Source of the DNA: Sphingobacteriales bacterium
GTDB lineage: Bacteria; Bacteroidota; Bacteroidia; Sphingobacteriales; Sphingobacteriaceae
Assembly: GCA_004294495.1 (NCBI GenBank)
Contig: REAS01000048.1
Location: 1-33,999 of the forward strand
Reading direction: 5' to 3'
Length of the DNA stretch: 33,999 nucleotides
In this document: positions 8,873-16,514 of the stretch, one piece after another
Position numbering within the stretch: the first letter of the stretch is position 1
How the letters are laid out: each line of letters starts with the position of its first letter
Program-made: the position numbers and the translations under genes
Notes under the pieces: model-generated
Database searches by the model: none
The model's input: only the letters and a program-made list of their open reading frames with translations
Told to the model about the DNA's origin: nothing

Positions 8873-9703
8873 ATGAACCGACAGCAACTCATCCATCAAA
8901 TAAAAACAAAAAAAACTTTTTTATGCGTTGGGCTCGATACCGATATTAATAAGATACCCAAACATTTACTAAGCCTTGAAAACCCTGTTTTGGCTTTTAA
9001 TAAGCAAATTATTGATGCTACCAAGCACCTTTGCATAGCATACAAAATTAATACCGCTTTTTACGAATGCCTAGGCATAAAAGGCTGGCAAACTATGATA
9101 GATACCTTAAACTACATACCCGAAAATATTTTTACTATTGCCGATGCCAAACGTGGCGATATTGGCAACACCGCAACAATGTACGCCCAAGCTTTTTTTG
9201 ATATACAGGCCTCCGGAATGAGTTTTGATGCCGTAACCGTTGCGCCTTATATGGGTGCCGATAGCGTAAAACCGTTTTTGGCTTTCGCCGATAAATGGAC
9301 TATTTTATTAGCCCTAACATCAAACGAAAGTGGTAAAGATTTTCAGTTTATTAAAAACGATGACGGCTTTTTGTACCAACAGGTTATTAAAAAAGCAAAC
9401 CAATGGGCAAATCCTAACCAGTTAATGTACGTTGTGGGTGCAACCCGTGGCCAAGCTTTTGAAGATATTAGAAAAATTGCGCCACATAATTTTTTATTAG
9501 TACCCGGCGTAGGCCAACAAGGTGGTAGCCTTGCCGATGTTTGTAAATATGGGCTTAACGCCGATTGTGGCTTAATAGTAAACTCATCTAGAGGTATTAT
9601 TTACGCTGGGGCGGATGAAAACTTTGCCAACGCAGCCCATACCGAAGCCTTAAAAATACAGCAAGAAATGGAGGTTGAACTGGCCAAGATTTTTGAAGTG
9701 TAA
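8873..9703 (+). CDS. pyrF: orotidine 5'-phosphate decarboxylase (type 2)
   Basis: PyrF decarboxylates orotidine monophosphate to UMP, the last step of UMP synthesis in the cytoplasm. The 276-residue length and the signature [10 protein letters not shown] at 91-100 (catalytic Lys93 between the aspartates) identify the longer type 2 subfamily. LCVGLDTD near the start and VPGVGQQGG near residue 210 are the substrate and phosphate-binding loops. The gene stands alone, divergent from rho across 233 bases, and the start ATG directly follows an AT-rich leader. The tandem hairpin array that starts ten bases after its stop is the only 3' signal. Confidence 0.95.
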   Translation: MNRQQLIHQIKTKKTFLCVGLDTDINKIPKHLLSLENPVLAFNKQIIDATKHLCIAYKINTAFYECLGIKGWQTMIDTLNYIPENIFTIADAKRGDIGNTATMYAQAFFDIQASGMSFDAVTVAPYMGADSVKPFLAFADKWTILLALTSNESGKDFQFIKNDDGFLYQQVIKKANQWANPNQLMYVVGATRGQAFEDIRKIAPHNFLLVPGVGQQGGSLADVCKYGLNADCGLIVNSSRGIIYAGADENFANAAHTEALKIQQEMEVELAKIFEV

Positions 9704-9712
9704 TTTTTATCC

Positions 9713-10196
9713 CTTTCCAACGATCATTTTCAGACTTTGGCTACTGTTTTTCTTTTATGGTTAAACCGTAAATAAGGTTTTCAACCGTTGTCGAGGCTTT
9801 GCGTCTAGACCTTGCCAACGGTCATTTTCAGACCTTGGCAACGGTTTTTCCTTTATCGTTATACCGTCTACGAGGTTTCTACCGTTGTCAATATTTAGTT
9901 TCGTAGCCCTTGCCAACGGTCTTTTTCAGACCTTGGCAAGGGTTTTTCATTTATCGTTACCGTCGACAAGGTTTCTAACGCTGTAGAGGTTTGCGTACTA
10001 GAACTTGCCAACGGTCTTTTTCAGACCTTGGCAAGGGTTTTTCATTTATCGTTACCGTCGACAAGGTTTCTAACGCTGTCGAGGTTTGCGTACTAGAACT
10101 TGCCAACGGTCATTTTCAGACCTTGGCAACGGTTTTTCATTTATCGTTGTACCGTCGACAAGGTTTCTAACGCTGTCGAGGTTTTGCGTCCTAGAA
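9713..10196. repeat. five tandem 95-98-bp units with conserved hairpins
   Basis: Units start at 9713, 9811, 9909, 10004 and 10099 and are 98, 98, 95, 95 and 98 bp long. The unit opens with TTGCCAA-C-GGTC, which pairs with GACC-TTGGCAA around a seven-base loop and leaves one bulged C; a T-run follows. A second arm pair, ACC-G-TCGAC with GTCGAGGT, lies later in the unit. Units 3 and 4 differ at one base that I can see, while unit 1, nearest pyrF, has lost several pairs. No open frame spans it. Together with 10197-10330 it accounts for the 627-base gap after pyrF. Confidence 0.9.
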
Positions 10197-10211
10197 ATTA
10201 TTATACTACCC

Positions 10212-10265
10212 TACTATTGGTTTGGTTTTTTGTGAATTTAACGTTACTATTGGTTTGGTTTTTTT
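10212..10265. repeat. two direct copies of TACTATTGGTTTGGTTTTTT, 33 bp apart
   Basis: Identical 20-base copies begin at 10212 and 10245, between the hairpin array and recD. They may include promoter elements for recD, but no clear TAnnTTTG box is visible. Confidence 0.7.
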
Positions 10266-10330
10266 GTTAATTGATACTCTAAGAAGTAAATATTGTATTT
10301 AAAACTAATTAAACACCTATTTATTTCACT

Positions 10331-12139
10331 ATGCAAACCCTAAACGATACCCACCAGCAATTTGCCGCATTTTTCGAGAGTAAAACCTTGCAACCTTTTG
10401 CGTATTGGGTATCCAAAAAATTAAGCGAAGGGCATATTTGTTTCGATTTAAACGAGATTGCAAGTGAGCAAGAAAATCTTCCCTCTTATTATAAAAACGC
10501 TGATTTTAATGAAATTACTTTAGCCAAAGAATCTTTAGTTACTACACAAAATAAGCCTAAGCAACCTTTTGTATTACATAACAATAAGTTGTACTTGCAA
10601 CGGTATTTTAATTACGAAAGCCAAATTTTAGCTAAAATTTTTGAGTTAGGAAATAGTGAATTGGGATTTGTTAATGAGCGAATGGAGATACTAAAAACAC
10701 TCAGCTCGTTTATAAAAACACTTTTTGCTTCTCCCTATAAAACTACCGAAACCAACTGGCAGTTGGTAGCCACCATAACTGGCGTTTTAAATAATTTTAC
10801 CATAATTACGGGTGGCCCAGGTACGGGCAAAACCACTACGGTTGCTAAAATTTTAGCCATTTTATTTGCTATAAACCCCAATTTAAAAGTGGCTTTGGCA
10901 GCACCAACAGGTAAAGCGGCAGCCCGTATGGCCGAAAGTTTAAAGGCCTCAACGGCATTGGCAACCTCAAATATTCCCGAAAGTATTGCTGCAAAGTTTG
11001 ACCTTTTGCAGCCTTCAACCATTCATAGGTTGTTGGGGTTTATAAAAAATTCGCCGTATTTTAAGCATAGCCAAACTAACCCACTTAATTACGATGTGGT
11101 AATTGTTGATGAAGGTTCGATGATTGATGTTGCCCTTTTTGCAAAACTTTTAAATGCCATAGGCCTGCAAACTCGACTAATTTTATTGGGCGATAAAAAC
11201 CAATTGGCATCGGTTGAGGCAGGCAGTTTATTTGGCGATTTATGCCAAGCCCAACAAAACCTAAATTTATTTAATACCCAAACGGCAACTTTTATTAATG
11301 ACTTTGTAAATAATGTTGAAGAAGAAATAAACGCAAATAGTATCGGTAATAACCACCCAAACCACCCTTTATACCAACATATTGTTGAACTTAAATTTAG
11401 CCACAGGTTTAAAAATAACGAAGGTATTGGCCTGTTTAGCAAGGCAATTATAGAAAATAACGTTAACCAAATCAATAATTTTATTTTGGCTAAGGCCGAT
11501 GCCCAAGTGGCTATTGATACCCAATATTCGAAAATATTTTTTGAAGATTTTATTGCAGGCTACGAGGAATACATCCACGAAAGTGATATAAAAATAGCCT
11601 TACAAAAATTTAATAAGCTGCGTATTTTATGTGCCATCCGCGAAAGCGACCAAGGATTATACGCCCTAAATAAAAATGTAGAAAAATACCTTTCTAGCGA
11701 AAACTTAATAGATACCCGAAGCGAGTTTTATAACCATCGCCCCATAATTATTACGAGCAACAACTATGTTTTGGAGCTTTTTAACGGCGATATTGGTTTA
11801 ATAAGACCAGATGAAGATGGCGAACTTAAAGCTTGGTTCGAGGGTGAAAACGGCGAAATTAAATCGGTATTACCGGGCTTAATTAACCAAGCCGAAACTG
11901 TTTATGCTATGACCATTCATAAAAGCCAAGGCAGCGAGTTCGAGCAGGTTTTAGTGGTTTTGCCACAGCAACAAAACATTGCCATTTTAACTCGCGAATT
12001 GCTTTACACGGGTATTACAAGGGCAAAAAGTAAAGTTTTTTTACAGGGCAGTGAAACCGTAATTTTACAAGCTACCGATGCTCAGGTTAAGCGTACATCG
12101 GGCATTGCCGATAGGTTTTTAGAGCCTCAAAATTTTTAA
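10331..12139 (+). CDS. recD: exodeoxyribonuclease V alpha subunit, RecD helicase
   Basis: RecD is the 5'-3' superfamily 1 helicase of the RecBCD enzyme, which unwinds and trims broken DNA ends for RecA loading. The 602 residues match E. coli RecD length. Visible motifs: Walker A GGPGTGKT at 161-168, motif Ia AAPTGKAAARM, Walker B VDEGSMID, motif III GDKNQLASVEAG, motif V THKSQGSEFE from about 528, and motif VI LYTGITRAK. The N-terminal part is the poorly conserved RecB-contacting domain. recC follows 20 bases later, and the locus order supports RecD rather than the longer stand-alone RecD2. Confidence 0.95.
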   Translation: MQTLNDTHQQFAAFFESKTLQPFAYWVSKKLSEGHICFDLNEIASEQENLPSYYKNADFNEITLAKESLVTTQNKPKQPFVLHNNKLYLQRYFNYESQILAKIFELGNSELGFVNERMEILKTLSSFIKTLFASPYKTTETNWQLVATITGVLNNFTIITGGPGTGKTTTVAKILAILFAINPNLKVALAAPTGKAAARMAESLKASTALATSNIPESIAAKFDLLQPSTIHRLLGFIKNSPYFKHSQTNPLNYDVVIVDEGSMIDVALFAKLLNAIGLQTRLILLGDKNQLASVEAGSLFGDLCQAQQNLNLFNTQTATFINDFVNNVEEEINANSIGNNHPNHPLYQHIVELKFSHRFKNNEGIGLFSKAIIENNVNQINNFILAKADAQVAIDTQYSKIFFEDFIAGYEEYIHESDIKIALQKFNKLRILCAIRESDQGLYALNKNVEKYLSSENLIDTRSEFYNHRPIIITSNNYVLELFNGDIGLIRPDEDGELKAWFEGENGEIKSVLPGLINQAETVYAMTIHKSQGSEFEQVLVVLPQQQNIAILTRELLYTGITRAKSKVFLQGSETVILQATDAQVKRTSGIADRFLEPQNF

Positions 12140-12159
12140 TTCAATAATAATTTACCTAA

Positions 12160-15100
12160 ATGGCTATAAACTTACAGGTTTCTAACTCTTTAACGCAACT
12201 GGCAAAAAGCCTGTGTGTAAATTTGCAGCAAGAAAACAATTCGGTTTTTCAACCGCATTTTTTGGTTACCCAAACCGATGGAATGAACAATTGGTTAAAA
12301 CTGCAAATGGCGCAAAATATGGGCATTGCAGCCAATTATAAGTTTTTAAAACCCAACGATTTAATACAACAGGTTTATAATTTATTTATGCCTTGGGGCG
12401 ATACTAAACCCCTATCGGCCGATAACCAAACCTGGCTTTTGTATAAATTATTGGCCGAAGCCGAGTTTACAAATCGGTTTAAAGCAGTAGCCAATTACTA
12501 CCACAACCAAGGCCCCGATAAAGAAATTAAACGCTTGGCATTGGCGCAAAAAGTTGCCGATTTGTTTGATCAGTACCAAATATACAGGCCACAATTGATA
12601 CAAGAATGGAATAAAGCCAGCCTAACAGATTTGCCTATAAACGATTGGCAAAAATACCTTTGGGTAAAAACTAAACAACTATTAGGTAAGCAATTGCTTG
12701 ATAAAACGGTGCTAAGCGATTTTATTTCTACAGCTTTACAAGACCCACAAAATCAGCGTAAGCTAAAAGATAATATGCCCGCTGTACACCTTTTTGGTTT
12801 ATCTATTACTACCGATTACCATTTAGATTTATTTTATAAAATTGGGCAATTTATAAACGTTTGGTTCCACATTATCAATCCCGCCCCAGCGGTTTACTGG
12901 TTTGACGATAGGAGCGAAAAACAACTGGCAATTTTTAAAAACAAAAGCTTTAACCACGATATACAAAACCAAGGAAACGCCCTTTTAACCAATTGGGGAG
13001 GTATTATTAAAGATACTTTTGGCTTATTATTTAAAAACGAGGAACTTTTAAATGCGTACGAAACCATAGAAATTGAAGAACCAGCTATCGATACTTTATT
13101 GCACAAAATACAAAACAATGTGTATAATAATGCACTTGGTGAAGATAGAAATACGTTTGATATTGCTACCGTTTTAGATGGATCTATAACTATAAACAAT
13201 TGTTTTACGCCTGTACGTGAGGTAGAAGTTTTGTACAATTATTTGGTTCATTTAGTTGATAATGAAAACAATGAAACTTTTTCGGCCCGAGAAATAGTGG
13301 TAATGGTAAGCGATATTGATGCTTATGCACCTTACATAAAAGCGGTGTTTAGCAATGCACCATATAAATTTCCGTTTACCATTGCCGATGAAAGTATAGC
13401 CACCGATGATACCCTTTCGGGAGCTTTAAAAGCCATTTTAACCTTAAATAGCGAAAACTTTAAGGCCGAAAACGTACTGCAATTGTTACATCATAGTTAT
13501 ATTAAAAACAGGTTTGGCATAGCCGATTTAAACCTAATTAGAAACGTGGTAGGCGAAGCAAATATTAGGTTTGGTATTGCCGGAAACCTTGCCGACGAAA
13601 GTGTTTTTGTAAGCTGGGAATATGGTTTAAAACGTATTATTTACGGCATTTGTATAAGTGGCGAAGAAGAATATTTTGGCGTTGAACCTAGCATTTTTCC
13701 GCTTGATTTGGTAGAAGGTGCCGATGCAAAAGCGATTATAAATTTTTGCCATTTTGTGCAGGTTTTAATTGATGCTATAAACCAACGAGAAAAAAATAGG
13801 GATTTAGCAAACTGGGTTTTATATGTACAAAATGTTTTGCACAATTTGGTTTTCGAACCTAACGAAGAAGCCGATGAAGATTACGACTTGCTAATAAAAC
13901 AATTGGGAAAATATAGCGAGTTAGATGGCATTTTAACCGAGCAAATTAGCTACGATGTTTTTTCGCATAACTTGTTAAAAAACTTGGGTAGCGCAACCCG
14001 TAGCAGCACTTTTGTGGCGGGTGGCATTACGTTTTGCTCGTTAATTCCTATGCGTAGTATTCCGTTTAAAGTGGTGGCATTATTGGGTTTAAATTTCGAC
14101 AAATTCCCGAGGAAAGAAAAACCCATTAGCTTTAATTTAATGGGTAAAAAGCAAGCCGGCGACCGTAATGTAAAAGAAAACGACAAGCATTTGTTTCTAG
14201 AAACCCTATTATCGGCACAGCAATACTTGTACATAAGTTATGTGGGGCAAAGCGTAAAAGACAATACGGCTATTCCGCCATCGGTATTGGTTGATGAACT
14301 GGTTGATTATATACAAGCCGCCTGTTTAAACACCAATGATGTTGCAAAACAATTGGTTACCAAACACCCATTGCATAATTTTAGCAGTAAATACAACACC
14401 CAAAAATTGGGCTTGTACAATTATTTAGACGATTTAAAAATATCGCAAAATATTAAAGAGAATGAAAAAATAGAAATCCAACCCTTTGATTTTACCAATA
14501 TTGATTTGGATAAAATGATACGTTTTTTTCAAAATCCGTTTAAAGGTTATTACAACAATGTGCTAAATATTTTTTACCAAACTAGCGATGTTTTATTACC
14601 CGAAACCGAGTTATTTGATTTAGATAATTTACAACAATGGAGTTTTAAAAATACACTGTTGTGGATGGATGAAGCACAGCTTAACACCGCAAAAAACCAA
14701 TGGGTTAAAACTGGGCAATTGCCGTTAAAAAATATGGCAATGGTAAATTTGCAAGCCTTAGAAAATGAAGTAAAACCAGTTAAAAAATTATTATTAGATT
14801 GTATTGGCAATGCCGTAGAACAAAGCCAATCTGTAGAAATTACAATAAATCAAACCACTGTTAAAACTTTATTAAAAGGTATTTATGATGACAAATTGGT
14901 GGTAATTTGCTGGAGTAAAAACGAACAAAAGTATTTGTTAGCTGCCTATATTAAATACCTAACCGCCGTAGCTACAGGATTAAATTTACGTTTACATTTT
15001 ATAAGTGCCGATAATAATACCGTTTTTGAAGGTGAAAAATTAACGCAACAAGAAGCAATTGAAAGGTTAACTAAATTAATTGATTTGTATAAAAAAGGAC

Positions 15101-15351
15101 ATCAAGAGATGTTGGTTTTTTATGCTGATTTTAGCATTAAGCCCAATGAGGTTGATACTTTAGACGATAAAAGTTTTGCAAAAAAAGTTAATGATAAATT
15201 AGATAATTATAAATTCCCTAGCGATGATAAATATATAATGACTGAGTATAATGCTGGTTTTTTTGATGCTTCTGATGCTTTGGAATGTTATAAAGAAAAT
15301 GCCGAGATATTGCTACAGCCGTTAGAGGGATTTTTTGTGGGTTATTATTAA
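12160..15351 (+). CDS. recC: exodeoxyribonuclease V gamma subunit, RecC
   Basis: RecC scans for the recombination signal and holds RecB and RecD together in the RecBCD complex. The 1063 residues are slightly shorter than E. coli RecC. The N-terminus has the family pattern (strand, then FLVTQTDGMNNWLKLQMAQN), followed by a degenerate helicase-like domain. The middle section FCSLIPMRSIPFKVVALLGL is the conserved GRRFRSIPF-type region seen in RecC proteins. The C-terminus is the inactive nuclease-like domain; a nuclease triad like that of RecB is not apparent. It follows recD closely. Downstream, recB would be expected at once, but the GxxExxY and DUF2147 genes intervene. Confidence 0.93.
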   Translation: MAINLQVSNSLTQLAKSLCVNLQQENNSVFQPHFLVTQTDGMNNWLKLQMAQNMGIAANYKFLKPNDLIQQVYNLFMPWGDTKPLSADNQTWLLYKLLAEAEFTNRFKAVANYYHNQGPDKEIKRLALAQKVADLFDQYQIYRPQLIQEWNKASLTDLPINDWQKYLWVKTKQLLGKQLLDKTVLSDFISTALQDPQNQRKLKDNMPAVHLFGLSITTDYHLDLFYKIGQFINVWFHIINPAPAVYWFDDRSEKQLAIFKNKSFNHDIQNQGNALLTNWGGIIKDTFGLLFKNEELLNAYETIEIEEPAIDTLLHKIQNNVYNNALGEDRNTFDIATVLDGSITINNCFTPVREVEVLYNYLVHLVDNENNETFSAREIVVMVSDIDAYAPYIKAVFSNAPYKFPFTIADESIATDDTLSGALKAILTLNSENFKAENVLQLLHHSYIKNRFGIADLNLIRNVVGEANIRFGIAGNLADESVFVSWEYGLKRIIYGICISGEEEYFGVEPSIFPLDLVEGADAKAIINFCHFVQVLIDAINQREKNRDLANWVLYVQNVLHNLVFEPNEEADEDYDLLIKQLGKYSELDGILTEQISYDVFSHNLLKNLGSATRSSTFVAGGITFCSLIPMRSIPFKVVALLGLNFDKFPRKEKPISFNLMGKKQAGDRNVKENDKHLFLETLLSAQQYLYISYVGQSVKDNTAIPPSVLVDELVDYIQAACLNTNDVAKQLVTKHPLHNFSSKYNTQKLGLYNYLDDLKISQNIKENEKIEIQPFDFTNIDLDKMIRFFQNPFKGYYNNVLNIFYQTSDVLLPETELFDLDNLQQWSFKNTLLWMDEAQLNTAKNQWVKTGQLPLKNMAMVNLQALENEVKPVKKLLLDCIGNAVEQSQSVEITINQTTVKTLLKGIYDDKLVVICWSKNEQKYLLAAYIKYLTAVATGLNLRLHFISADNNTVFEGEKLTQQEAIERLTKLIDLYKKGHQEMLVFYADFSIKPNEVDTLDDKSFAKKVNDKLDNYKFPSDDKYIMTEYNAGFFDASDALECYKENAEILLQPLEGFFVGYY

Positions 15352-15359
15352 TTTGTCTT

Positions 15360-15461
15360 GACAGGATTTAAAGGATTTTTTGATGGACAAGATTTTAAAA
15401 AACTGTTTTAACTGAATTTAAAGGATAAAATAATGGATCGGATTTTAAAACAGTAATATTA
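15360..15461. repeat. diverged tandem ~51-bp repeats at left of the GxxExxY gene
   Basis: Two units (about 15360-15410 and 15411-15461) share ATTTAAAGGAT, then TGGA, GATTTTAAAA and a CTGTTTT or ACAGTAAT end. The GGATTTAAAGGATTT wording is the complement of the AAATCCTGTAAATCC type seen at the right of the gene (16041 on), so the flanks are partly inverted relative to each other. Confidence 0.55.
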
Positions 15462-15504
15462 ATCATCGTGTAATAATTAAAAAAACATTAAATTAATTAA
15501 GCTT

Positions 15505-15547
15505 TAAATTCTGATAATCCCATAATCTTTTAAATCGTGTCTGGACA
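15505..15547. repeat. 43-bp direct repeat, left copy
   Basis: It runs TAAATTCTGATAATCCCATA to ATCGTGTCTGGACA and aligns without gaps to 16040-16082, with most positions identical by eye. The two copies bracket the GxxExxY gene. Confidence 0.75.
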
Positions 15548-15560
15548 AATAAAGTAAACA

Positions 15561-15986
15561 ATGGAAAAAACTGTATATATTGATATTAACGATGTAACTC
15601 GAAAAATAATTGGATGTGCAATGAAAGTACATTCTACGCTTGGTAACGGTTTTCAAGAAGTAATTTATCAAAGGGCATTGGCAATTGAATTGAAAAAACA
15701 AGGTCTAGAATTTCGTAGAGAAATGGAAATGACTATTTTTTATGATGGTATTGATATTGGTACTCGGAGAGTTGATTTTTTCGTAGAAAACAGAGTAATG
15801 TTAGAGTTAAAAGCAGTTGAAAAAATAGAACTTGTACACAAAGCACAAGCAATAAATTATTGTGAAGCGTATGGTATTGCAGATGGTTTATTAATTAATT
15901 TTGGCGGTAAAAGTTTAGAATTTAATCGTGTTTACAATCACAGGTTGGTAAACCCAGCCGCCGTTCCTCTAAATCTCAAAAAATAA
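15561..15986 (+). CDS. GxxExxY-family protein (PD-(D/E)XK-like)
   Basis: The 141-residue protein has the family motif Gly30-Phe-Gln-Glu33-Val-Ile-Tyr36, then a nuclease-like pattern Asp72...Glu82-Leu-Lys84 (RVDFFVENRVMLELK), and ends around a conserved NYCEAYGIADGLLINFG segment. Family members are known from environmental and host-adapted bacteria, often beside AAATCCTG-type repeats or in rRNA intervening sequences; biochemical function is not established. Here it interrupts the recC-recB junction and is bracketed by 43-bp direct repeats, which fits a small inserted cassette. It reads in the same direction as the rec genes. Confidence 0.9.
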   Translation: MEKTVYIDINDVTRKIIGCAMKVHSTLGNGFQEVIYQRALAIELKKQGLEFRREMEMTIFYDGIDIGTRRVDFFVENRVMLELKAVEKIELVHKAQAINYCEAYGIADGLLINFGGKSLEFNRVYNHRLVNPAAVPLNLKK

Positions 15987-16039
15987 AATAATCTTAATAC
16001 TTGACAATAAAACGTATCACAAAAATTTCTAAAAAAACA

Positions 16040-16082
16040 TAAATCCTGTAAATCCCATAATCATTAAAATCGTGTACGGACA
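16040..16082. repeat. 43-bp direct repeat, right copy, containing a start codon
   Basis: It runs TAAATCCTGTAAATCCCATA to ATCGTGTACGGACA and pairs with 15505-15547. The GTG at 16072 used by the DUF2147 gene lies inside it. In the left copy the corresponding GTG leads to a stop codon after six codons. Confidence 0.75.
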
Positions 16083-16494
16083 AAAAAAATACACCTTAAT
16101 ACTCATTACAGCACTGTTATTTACTCTGCAAATTGCAACAGCCCAAACCGCCGATAAAATTATAGGTAAATATTGGTCTCCAAAAAAAGATGGAAAAGTA
16201 GAAATTTATAAAGTTGGAGATAAATATTTTGGCAAAATTATTTGGGGAAATAAGCCAAGTAAGGATACCAAAAACCCAAAACCCGAATTAAGAACACGAG
16301 AAGTAATAGGAATTGTTTTTTTAACCAACTTTAAATATAAAGACGAGCAATACCAAGATGGCGAAATTTACGACCCTTTAAGTGGCAAAACTTACAGTTG
16401 CAAAATGTGGCTGTTAGGCCAAAATTTAAAGGTGAGAGGTTACTTGGGTATTTCGCTTTTAGGGCGTACCGAGATTTTTGAGAGAATAAAGTAA
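16072..16494 (+). CDS. secreted DUF2147 family protein
   Basis: Residues 1-24 form a signal peptide (core LILITALLFTLQIATAQ), so the product is exported. The rest shows the DUF2147 pattern: GKYWSPKKDGKVEIYKVGDK, then the xxFGKIIWG strand, EIYDPLSGKTYSCKMWL, LKVRGYLGISLLGRTEIF at the end. DUF2147 proteins are small beta-rich periplasmic proteins; in some bacteria members are linked to lipid binding, and no enzyme activity is clear. The only plausible start is GTG at 16072, because a stop lies upstream in frame and no ATG follows before the signal peptide. That GTG is inside the right-hand 43-bp repeat, so the first codons are repeat-derived. It has no evident tie to the flanking rec genes. Confidence 0.88.
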   Translation: MYGQKKYTLILITALLFTLQIATAQTADKIIGKYWSPKKDGKVEIYKVGDKYFGKIIWGNKPSKDTKNPKPELRTREVIGIVFLTNFKYKDEQYQDGEIYDPLSGKTYSCKMWLLGQNLKVRGYLGISLLGRTEIFERIK

Positions 16495-16514
16495 ACATAT
16501 TTACATAACAACTA

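Noticed and set aside
9713-10196. CRISPR-like array
   Set aside because: Whole units repeat head to tail with no unique spacers, units are too long, and there are no cas genes.
10331-12139. Stand-alone RecD2 helicase
   Set aside because: The 602-residue length and direct linkage to recC and recB indicate the RecBCD alpha subunit.
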